A DNA stretch of 9,850 bases from Planctomycetaceae bacterium (GCA_005773145.1 SXHS01000056.1:1-9850), one strand, 5' to 3'; positions 1 to 6,556 are shown, numbered from the stretch's first letter. Numbers and translations are program-made. The notes: generated by a model from the letters alone, not told the origin.

Positions 1-279
1 GGGCGAACGGGGGTTGCCTACACGTTTGTCACGCCCGAGGAAGGGCATGAGTTGACCCGCATCGAGATGCGCATCGATCGTCAGTTGACCCGCGCGCAAA
101 TGGACGGTTTCGATGCCCATGAGTCGGCCTCGCAGGCAACCAGCGGTGCGCCCCGCGCCACCGAAAACGGCAGCCCGGAACCTTCCGCTGCTGCGGCCGC
201 ATCCGACACGCCCACGCCCCCCCCACCGCCATTTGGCCGCGGCGGCCGGGGCCCAAAACGCTACCGACGCGCCCTCTAG
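1..279 (+). CDS. DEAD-box RNA helicase, C-terminal end only (5' part outside window)
   Basis: Frame 1 is open from the first base to the TAG at 277-279. The first residues, GRTGVAYTFVTPEEG, match the strand that follows helicase motif VI (HRIGRTGR) in RhlE-type DEAD-box ATP-dependent RNA helicases, and LTRIEMRIDRQL is the usual end of the RecA-like domain 2. After about residue 35 comes a low-complexity tail rich in Ala, Pro and Ser, with a run of prolines and a GRGGRG cluster followed by basic residues. Such basic, RGG-like tails in this family normally add non-specific RNA binding. Proteins of this type unwind structured RNA in the cytoplasm during ribosome assembly or mRNA decay. All ATPase motifs lie upstream of the window, so activity cannot be judged here. 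The stop codon overlaps that of the convergent transporter gene. Confidence 0.8.
   Translation, partial: GRTGVAYTFVTPEEGHELTRIEMRIDRQLTRAQMDGFDAHESASQATSGAPRATENGSPEPSAAAAASDTPTPPPPPFGRGGRGPKRYRRAL
276..279. other. Shared CTAG: overlapping stop codons of two convergent genes
   Basis: The palindrome CTAG gives TAG to the plus-strand helicase (277-279) and TAG to the minus-strand OPT transporter (276-278). The two coding regions therefore overlap tail to tail by four bases, with no room between them for a terminator. Any terminator for either gene must lie inside the other gene. Confidence 0.9.
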
Positions 280-2177
280 TCGCGTAGTAGCTCGCTAAGG
301 AGCGTGATGGCGACGGCCATTAATGATTCGCCAGCGATCAAGCCGCTCGATACGGCGATGGTGTACTTTTCGTCCGTCTGGGCCGAGATCCGGCGCACAC
401 ACCAAGCGAGGAGTGCGCCAGAGAACATGGAAATGGCATTGAAGGCCGGGATCACCCCGGCAATCCCCAGCCCCGTTGTGGAGGGGAGCCATTTTCGGTA
501 CCGCACCGGCGCGAATTCCTCCAACAGGGTCAGTACCACCCCCAGGGCAGCCCCGACCGCGATGGCCGTGACCGCCCCTAATGGCAAGGCGTCGATTCCC
601 TTCGCCAACAACTGAGCGACGCCGGCCCAGACGCGCGCCGCTGGTGCCGGCAACTCACCGGATGTGAGTTTCTCGGGGGCTCGCTGAACCACAAATAGAT
701 AGGCCGGTACCGAAATGACGGTTCCCGCGATGACGCCAAACAGTTGCGAAATTGTCTGCTTGCGCGGATTGCCCCCAAGCAGGTAGCCACTCTTCAAGTC
801 CGTTAATAAGTCGGCGGCATGCGACGCCGCGCCGGAAGTCACCGATGCGGTCATGAGATTGATGGTGATGCTGGAGGGCGCCAGAACGCCATACAACAAC
901 TGAGTGATTTTTCCCATGGCGCCAATCGGCGTGATATCGGTTTCTCCCGTGGCCCGCGCCGCTACGATCGACAATAGAAACGTCACCAGCACCGCGACCA
1001 AGCCCATCCACCACGTGATGCCAAACAGCCAGTGTCCTAGGACCATGCAGGCCAGTCCGGACGCGCCGGCTCCGACGACAAACCAAGAGACGGGGACTTC
1101 CACGTGGGACAAGGGATCCGTGACCGACGGCGCCCCGGAAAAGACGCTCGCGAACCCCCGAAAGGCGCGGGCTACCGTGCGCCAACGCAGCGCAAACGAC
1201 AAAAGACCGCTGGATACCATCATGGCGGTGGCGGGCCACAGCGTCCACGAAACAATTCCGCGGTAGCCGGGTTCCACTATGGCCTCGCGGACCAGCACGG
1301 GGCCAATCACGCCGTAGCAAATCACGGACCCCACGAGCATGGAGGTGCCAACCCGAATCCCCATGATGGCGCCGGCAGCCACCATGATCATCGAACCCTC
1401 CACGCCGATGGTGTACTTGTCCAGCAGTCCCCTGCCGTTGACGCCCGGAAATAGTGGGAACTTCTCGGGAAATGCAAAGGAGTGAAAACGCGCGGGTAGG
1501 GCTGCCATGCCGTCACGCCAGGCGGCCACCAGCGCACCCACCACCCCCGCCGCAAATAGCGAACGCGCCTTGCCGGCCGCATCTCCGGAGTGACTGTGCA
1601 TGCTGCGCAGCGTCTCGGCAGTCGCGATGCCGCTGGGAAATGGGAGTTGATCGATATTAATCAATTGCCGCTTAAGGGGGATGGCCATGAATACCCCCAA
1701 CATCGAAATGGCTCCCAACCAGAGCCCGATCTCCCACCAAGCCAACAACCGTCCTGTTGTCAGATATAGGGCAGGAAGTGCGGACACCAGGCCAGCGCTC
1801 GACATGTATCCGGCCGCGCTCGCGGCACTACTCATCGTGTAATTTTCCAATAACGAAAACGGCCGGTCACGATAAGCCGGTACCAGGACTTCCAGAACCT
1901 TGAAAACGGCAAATGCGATGATGCAGGCGGTGATCGTGACTCCCAGCCCCCAACCGGTCTTGAGCCCCACATAGAGGTTGGATATCGACATGACGCCACC
2001 TATCGCCATGCCTGTGATGACGGCGCGCCAGGTTAGCTGGGGCGCATGATCCCCCTGGTAAACATGGTCCAGCCACTCACGTGCCGCCAAGTCACTGGGA
2101 TGTTCGTCACTGGGATGTTTCAGAGGGCCTTGGGTGTGGGCATGTGAGTTGGTTATCTCCTGTCGGTCGTCCGCCAT
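276..2177 (-). CDS. OPT-family oligopeptide/metal-chelate transporter
   Basis: This 633-residue inner-membrane protein has about 14 to 16 hydrophobic segments, starting near residue 49 after a hydrophilic N-terminus. Hallmarks of the bacterial branch of the OPT superfamily are visible: SNLYVGLKTGWGLGV (about 66-80), LPFPSGIATAETL (178-190), a GETDITPIG stretch, and the signature around 452-474 (SHAADLLTDLKSGYLLGG followed by NPRKQ). The family imports small peptides or metal complexes with proton symport; the substrate here cannot be read from sequence. Length is normal for the family. The ATG at 2177 is supported by GGAGG five bases upstream. It is the last gene of a likely operon, 45 bases after the acylphosphatase gene. 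The N-terminal tail carries a five-residue tandem duplication (HPSDE/HPSDL). Confidence 0.92.
   Translation of the reverse strand: MADDRQEITNSHAHTQGPLKHPSDEHPSDLAAREWLDHVYQGDHAPQLTWRAVITGMAIGGVMSISNLYVGLKTGWGLGVTITACIIAFAVFKVLEVLVPAYRDRPFSLLENYTMSSAASAAGYMSSAGLVSALPALYLTTGRLLAWWEIGLWLGAISMLGVFMAIPLKRQLINIDQLPFPSGIATAETLRSMHSHSGDAAGKARSLFAAGVVGALVAAWRDGMAALPARFHSFAFPEKFPLFPGVNGRGLLDKYTIGVEGSMIMVAAGAIMGIRVGTSMLVGSVICYGVIGPVLVREAIVEPGYRGIVSWTLWPATAMMVSSGLLSFALRWRTVARAFRGFASVFSGAPSVTDPLSHVEVPVSWFVVGAGASGLACMVLGHWLFGITWWMGLVAVLVTFLLSIVAARATGETDITPIGAMGKITQLLYGVLAPSSITINLMTASVTSGAASHAADLLTDLKSGYLLGGNPRKQTISQLFGVIAGTVISVPAYLFVVQRAPEKLTSGELPAPAARVWAGVAQLLAKGIDALPLGAVTAIAVGAALGVVLTLLEEFAPVRYRKWLPSTTGLGIAGVIPAFNAISMFSGALLAWCVRRISAQTDEKYTIAVSSGLIAGESLMAVAITLLSELLRD
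2091..2120 (-). repeat. 15-bp tandem duplication inside the OPT gene
   Basis: Bases 2091-2105 and 2106-2120 are the same 15-base unit (GTCACTGGGATGTTC/T on the plus strand), differing only at the last base. The unit is a whole number of codons and duplicates five residues in the cytoplasmic N-terminal tail of the transporter, ahead of the first membrane segment. It looks like a recent slippage event in a tolerant region. Confidence 0.85.
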
Positions 2178-2182
2178 GCGGT

Positions 2183-2187
2183 CCTCC
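2183..2187 (-). promoter_or_regulatory. Ribosome binding site of the OPT transporter gene
   Basis: Read on the minus strand this is GGAGG, five bases before the ATG at 2177-2175. It fixes the start codon of the OPT gene and lies in the 45-base gap behind the acylphosphatase gene. Confidence 0.75.
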
Positions 2188-2222
2188 GGTCTTGCGATTT
2201 GGCGTATCTCAATTCGGACGGA

Positions 2223-2498
2223 TCAATAGGCAATACGAAATCCATTCGGCTCGTGCTGCGGAATTTGCCAGTCCACGGAACGCTCGCGGATGTGCTCCCC
2301 CAGTGTTGCGTCGATTGCATCCAGGAATCTTTGGAGTTCTTGCCGTTCTCCCTCACCCACCAATTGTACGCGTCCGTCTGGCAGATTCTTGACCCAGCCA
2401 CGGATGGTAAACGATTCACTGATGCGGTGGGTTGTGTAACGAAAACCGACCCCCTGTACCCGGCCTGTATAGAAAACTTCCACCCGTTGTGTGTTCAT
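2223..2498 (-). CDS. acyP: Acylphosphatase
   Basis: This is a 91-residue cytoplasmic enzyme of normal family length. It hydrolyses the carboxyl-phosphate bond of acylphosphates such as 1,3-bisphosphoglycerate, carbamoyl phosphate and acetyl phosphate. The two family signatures are intact: GRVQGVGFRYTT (12-23), with the phosphate-binding loop and catalytic Arg20, and GWVKNLPDGRVQLVGEG (34-50), with Asn38, which holds the attacking water. The ATG at 2498 has only a weak AGG-type ribosome site. The gene lies 25 bases after the binding-protein gene and 45 bases before the OPT transporter gene, all in the same direction, so cotranscription is likely. No specific link between acylphosphatase and transport is known to me; it may be only a passenger in the operon. 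Confidence 0.95.
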   Translation of the reverse strand: MNTQRVEVFYTGRVQGVGFRYTTHRISESFTIRGWVKNLPDGRVQLVGEGERQELQRFLDAIDATLGEHIRERSVDWQIPQHEPNGFRIAY

Positions 2499-2523
2499 GC
2501 GAAGACCTGTCTACGTGGAAGCT

Positions 2524-3606
2524 TTAATTCGTGGTAGGTCCGACATCCGCGCGGTCGAACAGTTCGTGCAAGAACGCCGTTGCTTGAGGCCAGACTTTGG
2601 CCGCCTTGGGGAAATCAGCCACCATGGCCTTGATCGTCGTCGGTGTTTCCACCGGCAGTTGCAACTCCAACCGATGCCGCAGCGGAATCTGACCGCTGCC
2701 ACCTTCCGCCAGCTGACGCTCCGTCGCCGCAGACAGCAGGTATTCCATCAATCGGCACGCGGCGTCGCGATGGGGAGCTCCCTTGATCATGGCAATGGTG
2801 TTGGGAACGAACAGCGTCCCCATTTGATCGGGACCCTGGTCGGGATACACAATGCGCACGGGACCGCCAGACTGTAGCTCAATCAAGGCATCGTCCGTGT
2901 CCGTCACGCCGAAGGCGATTTGCCCGCGTGCGACGGCTTGTGCGACCTGTTTATTCCCGGCGAATAATTCGGTATTCTCGCGCAGCTGCCGAAAAAACTC
3001 CTGGCAACGCTTTTCGCCCCAATGCGCGTACAGGACGGCTGCATGTGTCGCTGTCGTGCCAAACAAAGGACGCGCGATCCCCCCCTTGCCCCGCCACTGT
3101 GGGGCAGCCAGGTCCTCGATCGAGGTAGGTAGGGAGTCTTCCGAAACAAGTTGGCGATTCACTAAGAGCACTCGCGCGCGGCCGGCCATCCCATACCAAG
3201 TGCCAGCCGCCGATTGACATGGAACCGAGGCATCTCCCGTCGACTGCGGGTGATACACGTCGAGCAGCCCGAGTTGCTCCAGACGTAGCGTGTGCAAAAT
3301 CTCGTTATTCCAAAAAACATCACAACGAGGTCGCCCCCGCTCCGCCTGGATGGTGTTGGCCAACTGCACGGTCTTGTAGGCCTCAATATCGTACTTGGCC
3401 GCGAATTCCACGCCCGATTGTTCTTGGAATGCCTGCAAGACGGGTTCGGAAAATTCGCGGTCCAGGGCGACATAGACGACAACCCGGGGGGATTGGGGAT
3501 CGGCACGCCAACAGCCGCCCATTGCCAAGAGGCAGCCGCCCAACGGGATCACACACGTCCACGACCAACCGTTGCGGCGGCATCGAGTCCATCGATCGAA
3601 TATCAT
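2524..3606 (-). CDS. Extracellular solute-binding lipoprotein (Fe3+/thiamine-type, AfuA/FbpA-like)
   Basis: This 360-residue protein resembles the periplasmic binding proteins of ferric-iron or thiamine type ABC importers. An arginine-rich start (about 5-11) and a hydrophobic stretch lead to a probable lipobox ending at Cys32 (AMGGC); Cys25 (PLGGC) is an alternative. The mature part opens with VVVYVALDREFSEPVLQAF, then AKYDIEAYKTV and CDVFWNNEILHTLRLEQLGLL, all typical of this group. Ligand class is inferred from family resemblance only. The ATG at 3606 lacks a clear ribosome binding site, but I see no better start that keeps the whole signal peptide. It is the first gene of a minus-strand group with acylphosphatase and an OPT transporter. 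No ABC permease or ATPase gene is present in the window, which is unusual for a binding protein. Confidence 0.85.
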   Translation of the reverse strand: MIFDRWTRCRRNGWSWTCVIPLGGCLLAMGGCWRADPQSPRVVVYVALDREFSEPVLQAFQEQSGVEFAAKYDIEAYKTVQLANTIQAERGRPRCDVFWNNEILHTLRLEQLGLLDVYHPQSTGDASVPCQSAAGTWYGMAGRARVLLVNRQLVSEDSLPTSIEDLAAPQWRGKGGIARPLFGTTATHAAVLYAHWGEKRCQEFFRQLRENTELFAGNKQVAQAVARGQIAFGVTDTDDALIELQSGGPVRIVYPDQGPDQMGTLFVPNTIAMIKGAPHRDAACRLMEYLLSAATERQLAEGGSGQIPLRHRLELQLPVETPTTIKAMVADFPKAAKVWPQATAFLHELFDRADVGPTTN

Positions 3607-3612
3607 GGAGGA
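3607..3612 (+). promoter_or_regulatory. Strong Shine-Dalgarno sequence ahead of a small ORF
   Basis: GGAGGA is followed nine bases later by the ATG at 3622-3624. It directly abuts the start codon of the minus-strand binding-protein gene (3604-3606), so the two translation starts lie back to back. A site this good is unexpected by chance, but its use depends on a plus-strand transcript that begins inside the binding-protein gene. Confidence 0.4.
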
Positions 3613-3621
3613 ACCACTGTC

Positions 3622-3753
3622 ATGAAGTTGCTCGCCAGCCCTGCATTGGGTACGGCTATTAAGGCTGCCGACTATTATGGCAGCCGGGCCGGCTGGGGGA
3701 AGTCGGCAACGGCCGGCCGAGGGAGGCCCGCAGGATCATGTTCCCGATATTAA
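3622..3753 (+). CDS. Possible 43-residue leader peptide or small protein
   Basis: A small ORF starts at ATG 3622 behind the GGAGGA site and ends at TAA 3751-3753. The predicted peptide begins MKLLASPALGTAIKAADYYG and continues glycine- and arginine-rich; I recognise no family. It is in the same frame as the metallopeptidase-like gene that starts 18 bases after its stop, so only the TAA separates them. It overlaps the inverted repeats of this region, whose base pairing constrains the codons and weakens the coding case. It could be a leader peptide, a true small protein, or chance. Confidence 0.25.
   Translation: MKLLASPALGTAIKAADYYGSRAGWGKSATAGRGRPAGSCSRY
3663..3685. repeat. Inverted repeat (7-bp arms, 9-base loop) in the divergent control region
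   Basis: GGCTGCC (3663-3669) and GGCAGCC (3679-3685) are perfect reverse complements around the AT-rich loop GACTATTAT. On the minus strand the loop area contains CATAAT, close to a -10 box, but with no good -35 box at the right distance. It may be an RNA hairpin in either leader or an operator for a dimeric regulator. Neither role is shown. Confidence 0.6.
3687..3718. repeat. Second GC-rich inverted repeat in the divergent control region
   Basis: GGCCGGC (3687-3693) pairs with GCCGGCC (3712-3718) across an 18-base spacer; the right arm is part of the 8-base palindrome GGCCGGCC (3711-3718). It stands two bases after the first inverted repeat, so the leader transcripts on either strand could form two adjacent hairpins. 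Confidence 0.45.
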
Positions 3754-3756
3754 TAT
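3747..3756. promoter_or_regulatory. 10-bp AT palindrome ATATTAATAT upstream of the 3772 gene
   Basis: ATATTAATAT is a perfect palindrome in otherwise GC-rich DNA, 15 bases before the ATG at 3772, and it contains the TAA stop of the small ORF. It could be a promoter -10 region or a regulator site. No convincing -35 element is seen 16-18 bases upstream on the plus strand. Confidence 0.3.
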
Positions 3757-3771
3757 GAGGCAGTACCCGCC

Positions 3772-5220
3772 ATGCATGCCATCCAAAATCAACATTGCGA
3801 CCCCGCATGCAATCGCCTCGAGGACCGAGAACTTGTTGGTTGCCCCCGAGCATTTGCGAAGACGTCATGCGGCCGGGCAATGATCGTCCTGGCATTGGCC
3901 TGGGGCGGACACGATGCACTTGCGGATCCATCCCGCGAGGCGGCCGAATCCCAACTGCGCCGATTCGCCGGCCAGCACATCGTGCTCTTTACGGATCTCC
4001 CGGCGACGGCATCGCTGGAAGAATTGCCGCGCGTCGTTGATCAGGCCGTGCCGCAATGGGCCGCCTACTTTGGTGTCCCGCCAGCCAAGGCCGCCAAATG
4101 GCGTTTGACGGGCTATATCATGCGAGATCGGGCGTGGTTTTCACAGGTGGGCCTGCTCCCCGCCGATTTGCCGCCGTTTCCCGAAGGGTACCAGCGTGAC
4201 GATCGGTTCTGGCTCGTGGAACAACCGAGCGAATATTATCGCCGACATCTCTTGCTCCATGAGGCCACGCATGGATTTGCCGATTGGGTACGGTTGGGGG
4301 TCGGTTCGCCATGGTTTCGCGAGGGGACGGCCGAATTCTTGGCGACCCATCGTTGGCATCAACAACGATTGACACTTGGCTTCTTTCCTCGACAGCGCGA
4401 GGAAGTGCCCGAATGGGGGCGCATCAAGTTGATCCGCGATGCGATCGCTGCCGGACGTCGACGCGGCGCGCGTGAGGTCATGCTAACCGACCTCAAAGCC
4501 TACCCGTCCACGGAGGTCTACGCTTGGAGCTGGGGATTGTCCATGTTCCTGGAACGCCATCCCCGCTACCGGGAACCTCTGCGTCAATGGCGGTCCGAGG
4601 CCTTTTCGGACTCTACATCCAAGTCCCACGCCCTAATAAAGGGGAACCTAAAAGGGGACTCTCATGCGATGGATCCGTTGGAGACCCGTTACGACGGTGC
4701 TTTTCGTGAGCTCGAAGAAGAATGGCGGCTATTTGTGGATGATTTGGAGTACGGCTATGAAATCGAGAATCATGCGATCGAGTTCGTGGCGAGTCGTCCG
4801 CTGCCGGCTGGCGGGGCCGAGGCCGTGGTGCAGGCCAATCGGGGATGGCAGTCCACCGGCTACCGATTGGCCGCCGGCGAGCGTTACCGCTTGACGGCCA
4901 AGGGGCGCTTTCAAATTGCCCAATCGGCAGCCGACGACTCGGGTTCCACAGGCCCCACCCCCTGGTGGAGTGAACCACAAGGTGTCACGATCCGTTATCA
5001 TCGCGGCCAGCCACTGGGAATGTTGTTGGCGGCAATGTGGGACGAAAAGCCGCAGGCCGAGGGTGCTGATGAGCCAGCATGGCACGCCCCCCAGCCGATC
5101 GGAGCTGGGGCGCTGCTCGTGCCCACTCGGTCCGGATCGTTGTACCTATTGCTGAACGACTCGCCCGCCGAACGGAGTGCAAATCGGGGAGAGGTCCAGG
5201 TAAGAATTGAGCCGGATTGA
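3772..5220 (+). CDS. Secreted HExxH (gluzincin-like) protein with a C-terminal lectin-like domain
   Basis: From the ATG at 3772 the protein has 482 residues. A hydrophobic stretch (about 36-45) ending in DALA, before DPS, looks like a signal peptide with an unusually long N-region. ATG 3880 (Met37) is the only other in-frame start, but it leaves no positive N-region. A catalytic-type motif HEATH (163-167) is followed by PWFREGTAEF with Glu184 and Glu188, the spacing of a gluzincin zinc site, as in planctomycete DUF1570-like proteins. Residues about 345-480 (GERYRLTAKGRFQI, then a GSLYLLLNDSP stretch and EVQVRI) resemble a PA-IL/LecA-like beta-sandwich that binds sugars. It is probably exported, and peptidase activity is inferred only. 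The ribosome site is weak (GAGG at 3757-3760). A lysine-rich, AT-rich patch lies at 284-300. Confidence 0.8.
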   Translation: MHAIQNQHCDPACNRLEDRELVGCPRAFAKTSCGRAMIVLALAWGGHDALADPSREAAESQLRRFAGQHIVLFTDLPATASLEELPRVVDQAVPQWAAYFGVPPAKAAKWRLTGYIMRDRAWFSQVGLLPADLPPFPEGYQRDDRFWLVEQPSEYYRRHLLLHEATHGFADWVRLGVGSPWFREGTAEFLATHRWHQQRLTLGFFPRQREEVPEWGRIKLIRDAIAAGRRRGAREVMLTDLKAYPSTEVYAWSWGLSMFLERHPRYREPLRQWRSEAFSDSTSKSHALIKGNLKGDSHAMDPLETRYDGAFRELEEEWRLFVDDLEYGYEIENHAIEFVASRPLPAGGAEAVVQANRGWQSTGYRLAAGERYRLTAKGRFQIAQSAADDSGSTGPTPWWSEPQGVTIRYHRGQPLGMLLAAMWDEKPQAEGADEPAWHAPQPIGAGALLVPTRSGSLYLLLNDSPAERSANRGEVQVRIEPD

Positions 5221-5221
5221 C

Positions 5222-5272
5222 GCGGGTAGGCAGCCCCGTTCACAATCCAAGGGCAGCCCGCAGCCTTTTTTT
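5222..5272 (+). terminator. Possible intrinsic terminator between the 3772 gene and glyA
   Basis: GCGGG (5222-5226) can pair with CCCGC (5257-5261), and inside it GCCC (5233-5236) with GGGC (5251-5254). Four bases after the stem comes a run of seven T (5266-5272). The T run is striking in this GC-rich sequence, but the stem is broken by an asymmetric internal loop and the apical loop is 14 bases, so this is only a candidate. If real, glyA would need a promoter inside the preceding gene or in the 26 bases left. Confidence 0.35.
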
Positions 5273-5285
5273 CAACGGCGACGAC

Positions 5286-5290
5286 AGGGA
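5286..5290 (+). promoter_or_regulatory. Ribosome binding site that supports the TTG start of glyA
   Basis: AGGGA lies eight bases before the TTG at 5299-5301. No ATG or GTG in frame fits the family N-terminus, so this site decides the start. Confidence 0.6.
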
Positions 5291-5298
5291 AACTACCA

Positions 5299-6534
5299 TT
5301 GAACGCACTGCAGAACCAGGATCCACAGGTTTGGGATGCCATTCAACACGAGCAGGACCGGCAACGCGACGGGCTGGAGATGATCGCCAGCGAAAACTAC
5401 ACGAGCGTGCCGGTGATGCAGGCGGTGGGGAGCGAACTGACCAATAAGTACGCCGAAGGCTACCCCGGTCGGCGGTACTACGGTGGCTGCGAGCACGTGG
5501 ACGTCGTGGAGGATTTGGCCCGGCAACGGGCTCGATCCCTTTTCAAGGCCGAGCATGCCAATGTGCAACCGCATTCGGGGTCGCAAGCGAATGCAGCGGT
5601 CTATTTAACCGTTCTCAACCCTGGAGATACGGTGTTGGCCTTGGATTTGGCCCATGGGGGGCACTTGACGCATGGCATGCGTTTGAACGCATCCGGCAAG
5701 CTCTATCACTTCGTTCACTATGGCGTGACCCAGGATCACCACAGAATTGATTACGATCAGCTGGCAAGGATGGCGCGGGAGCATCGCCCGCGGTTGATTG
5801 TGGCCGGGGCCAGTGCCTACCCGCGGCAGATTGAGCATGGTCGGTTTGCCGAGATTGCGGCGGAGGTCGGGGCGCGGTTGATGGTGGACATGGCCCATTA
5901 TGCGGGATTGGTCGCCGTTGGACTCCACGACGATCCGGTGCCCGTTGCGGATTTTGTGACAACAACGACACACAAGACATTGCGTGGTCCGCGCGGTGGC
6001 ATGGTCTTGTGTCGTGAGTCGTACGCGGCCGACTTGGATCGCAGCGTATTTCCCGGCCTGCAAGGAGGGCCCTTGATGCATGTGATCGCGGGAAAGGCCG
6101 TCTGTTTTGGCGAGGCCATGCAGCCAGGTTTTCGGACTTACATGCAAGGCGTGTTGGAAAATGCGCGTGTGTTGGCGGAGGTCCTGTTGGCAGGTGGGTT
6201 GCGTTTGGTGAGCGGTGGGACGGACAATCACCTGTTGCTGGTCGACGTGACCCCCATGAACATCGGGGGCAAGTTGGCGGAACAGGCGCTCGATCAGTGC
6301 GGCATCACGGTCAACAAGAACATGATTCCCTTTGACCAGCGCAAACCGATGGACCCTTCCGGAATTCGCATCGGCACCCCGGCGCTGACCACACGGGGCA
6401 TGGGGCCCACGGAAATGCGTTCGATCGGGGGGTGGATTCTGTCAGCTTTGCGCCAACCGAATGATGCTCGCGTGTTGTCCGACCTGCGTCGACAGGTACT
6501 GTCACTCTGCCAACATTTCTCCGTTCCTAGCTGA
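5299..6534 (+). CDS. glyA: Serine hydroxymethyltransferase
   Basis: This 411-residue cytoplasmic PLP enzyme converts serine and tetrahydrofolate to glycine and 5,10-methylene-tetrahydrofolate, the main source of one-carbon units. Family motifs appear in order: LEMIASENYTS near the start, YPGRRYYGGCEHVD, NVQPHSGSQAN, LAHGGHLTHG, the PLP-contacting VDMAHYAGLVA, and TTTTHKTLRGPRGG with the Schiff-base Lys226 (equivalent to Lys229 in E. coli). RIGTPALTTRGM is near the end. Length is close to the usual 415-420, so the gene is intact. The start is TTG, eight bases after AGGGA; the next in-frame Met lies inside the conserved MIASENY region and would remove the N-terminal helix. It is followed after 26 bases by a response regulator gene. 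A SHMT gene beside a response regulator and a TPR protein has no obvious metabolic logic, so this is probably ordinary housekeeping. Confidence 0.97.
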   Translation: MNALQNQDPQVWDAIQHEQDRQRDGLEMIASENYTSVPVMQAVGSELTNKYAEGYPGRRYYGGCEHVDVVEDLARQRARSLFKAEHANVQPHSGSQANAAVYLTVLNPGDTVLALDLAHGGHLTHGMRLNASGKLYHFVHYGVTQDHHRIDYDQLARMAREHRPRLIVAGASAYPRQIEHGRFAEIAAEVGARLMVDMAHYAGLVAVGLHDDPVPVADFVTTTTHKTLRGPRGGMVLCRESYAADLDRSVFPGLQGGPLMHVIAGKAVCFGEAMQPGFRTYMQGVLENARVLAEVLLAGGLRLVSGGTDNHLLLVDVTPMNIGGKLAEQALDQCGITVNKNMIPFDQRKPMDPSGIRIGTPALTTRGMGPTEMRSIGGWILSALRQPNDARVLSDLRRQVLSLCQHFSVPS

Positions 6535-6550
6535 CCCCGTAGCGTGATGT

Positions 6551-6556
6551 GAGGAG
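6551..6556 (+). promoter_or_regulatory. Ribosome binding site of the response regulator gene
   Basis: GAGGAG sits four bases before the ATG at 6561. It favours this ATG over the in-frame GTG at 6549, which would lie upstream of the site. Confidence 0.6.

Noticed and set aside
655..1320. 221-codon minus-strand ORF inside the OPT gene
   Set aside because: It is a shifted frame of the OPT gene, with His/Arg-rich composition typical of GC-rich shadows, while the OPT frame has clear family motifs.
904..1454. Plus-strand ORFs antisense to the OPT gene
   Set aside because: Antisense shadows without recognisable domains; the minus-strand frame is well supported.
3292..3621. Longer version of the small ORF, starting inside the binding-protein gene
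   Set aside because: The part before 3622 is antisense to the binding-protein coding region and has no ribosome site; only the part from 3622 is kept as a weak candidate.
3671..3709. Minus-strand sigma-70-like promoter (TTGCCG ... CATAAT) ahead of the binding-protein gene
   Set aside because: The spacer between the two hexamers is 24 bases, too long for a normal promoter; no better -35 element was found.
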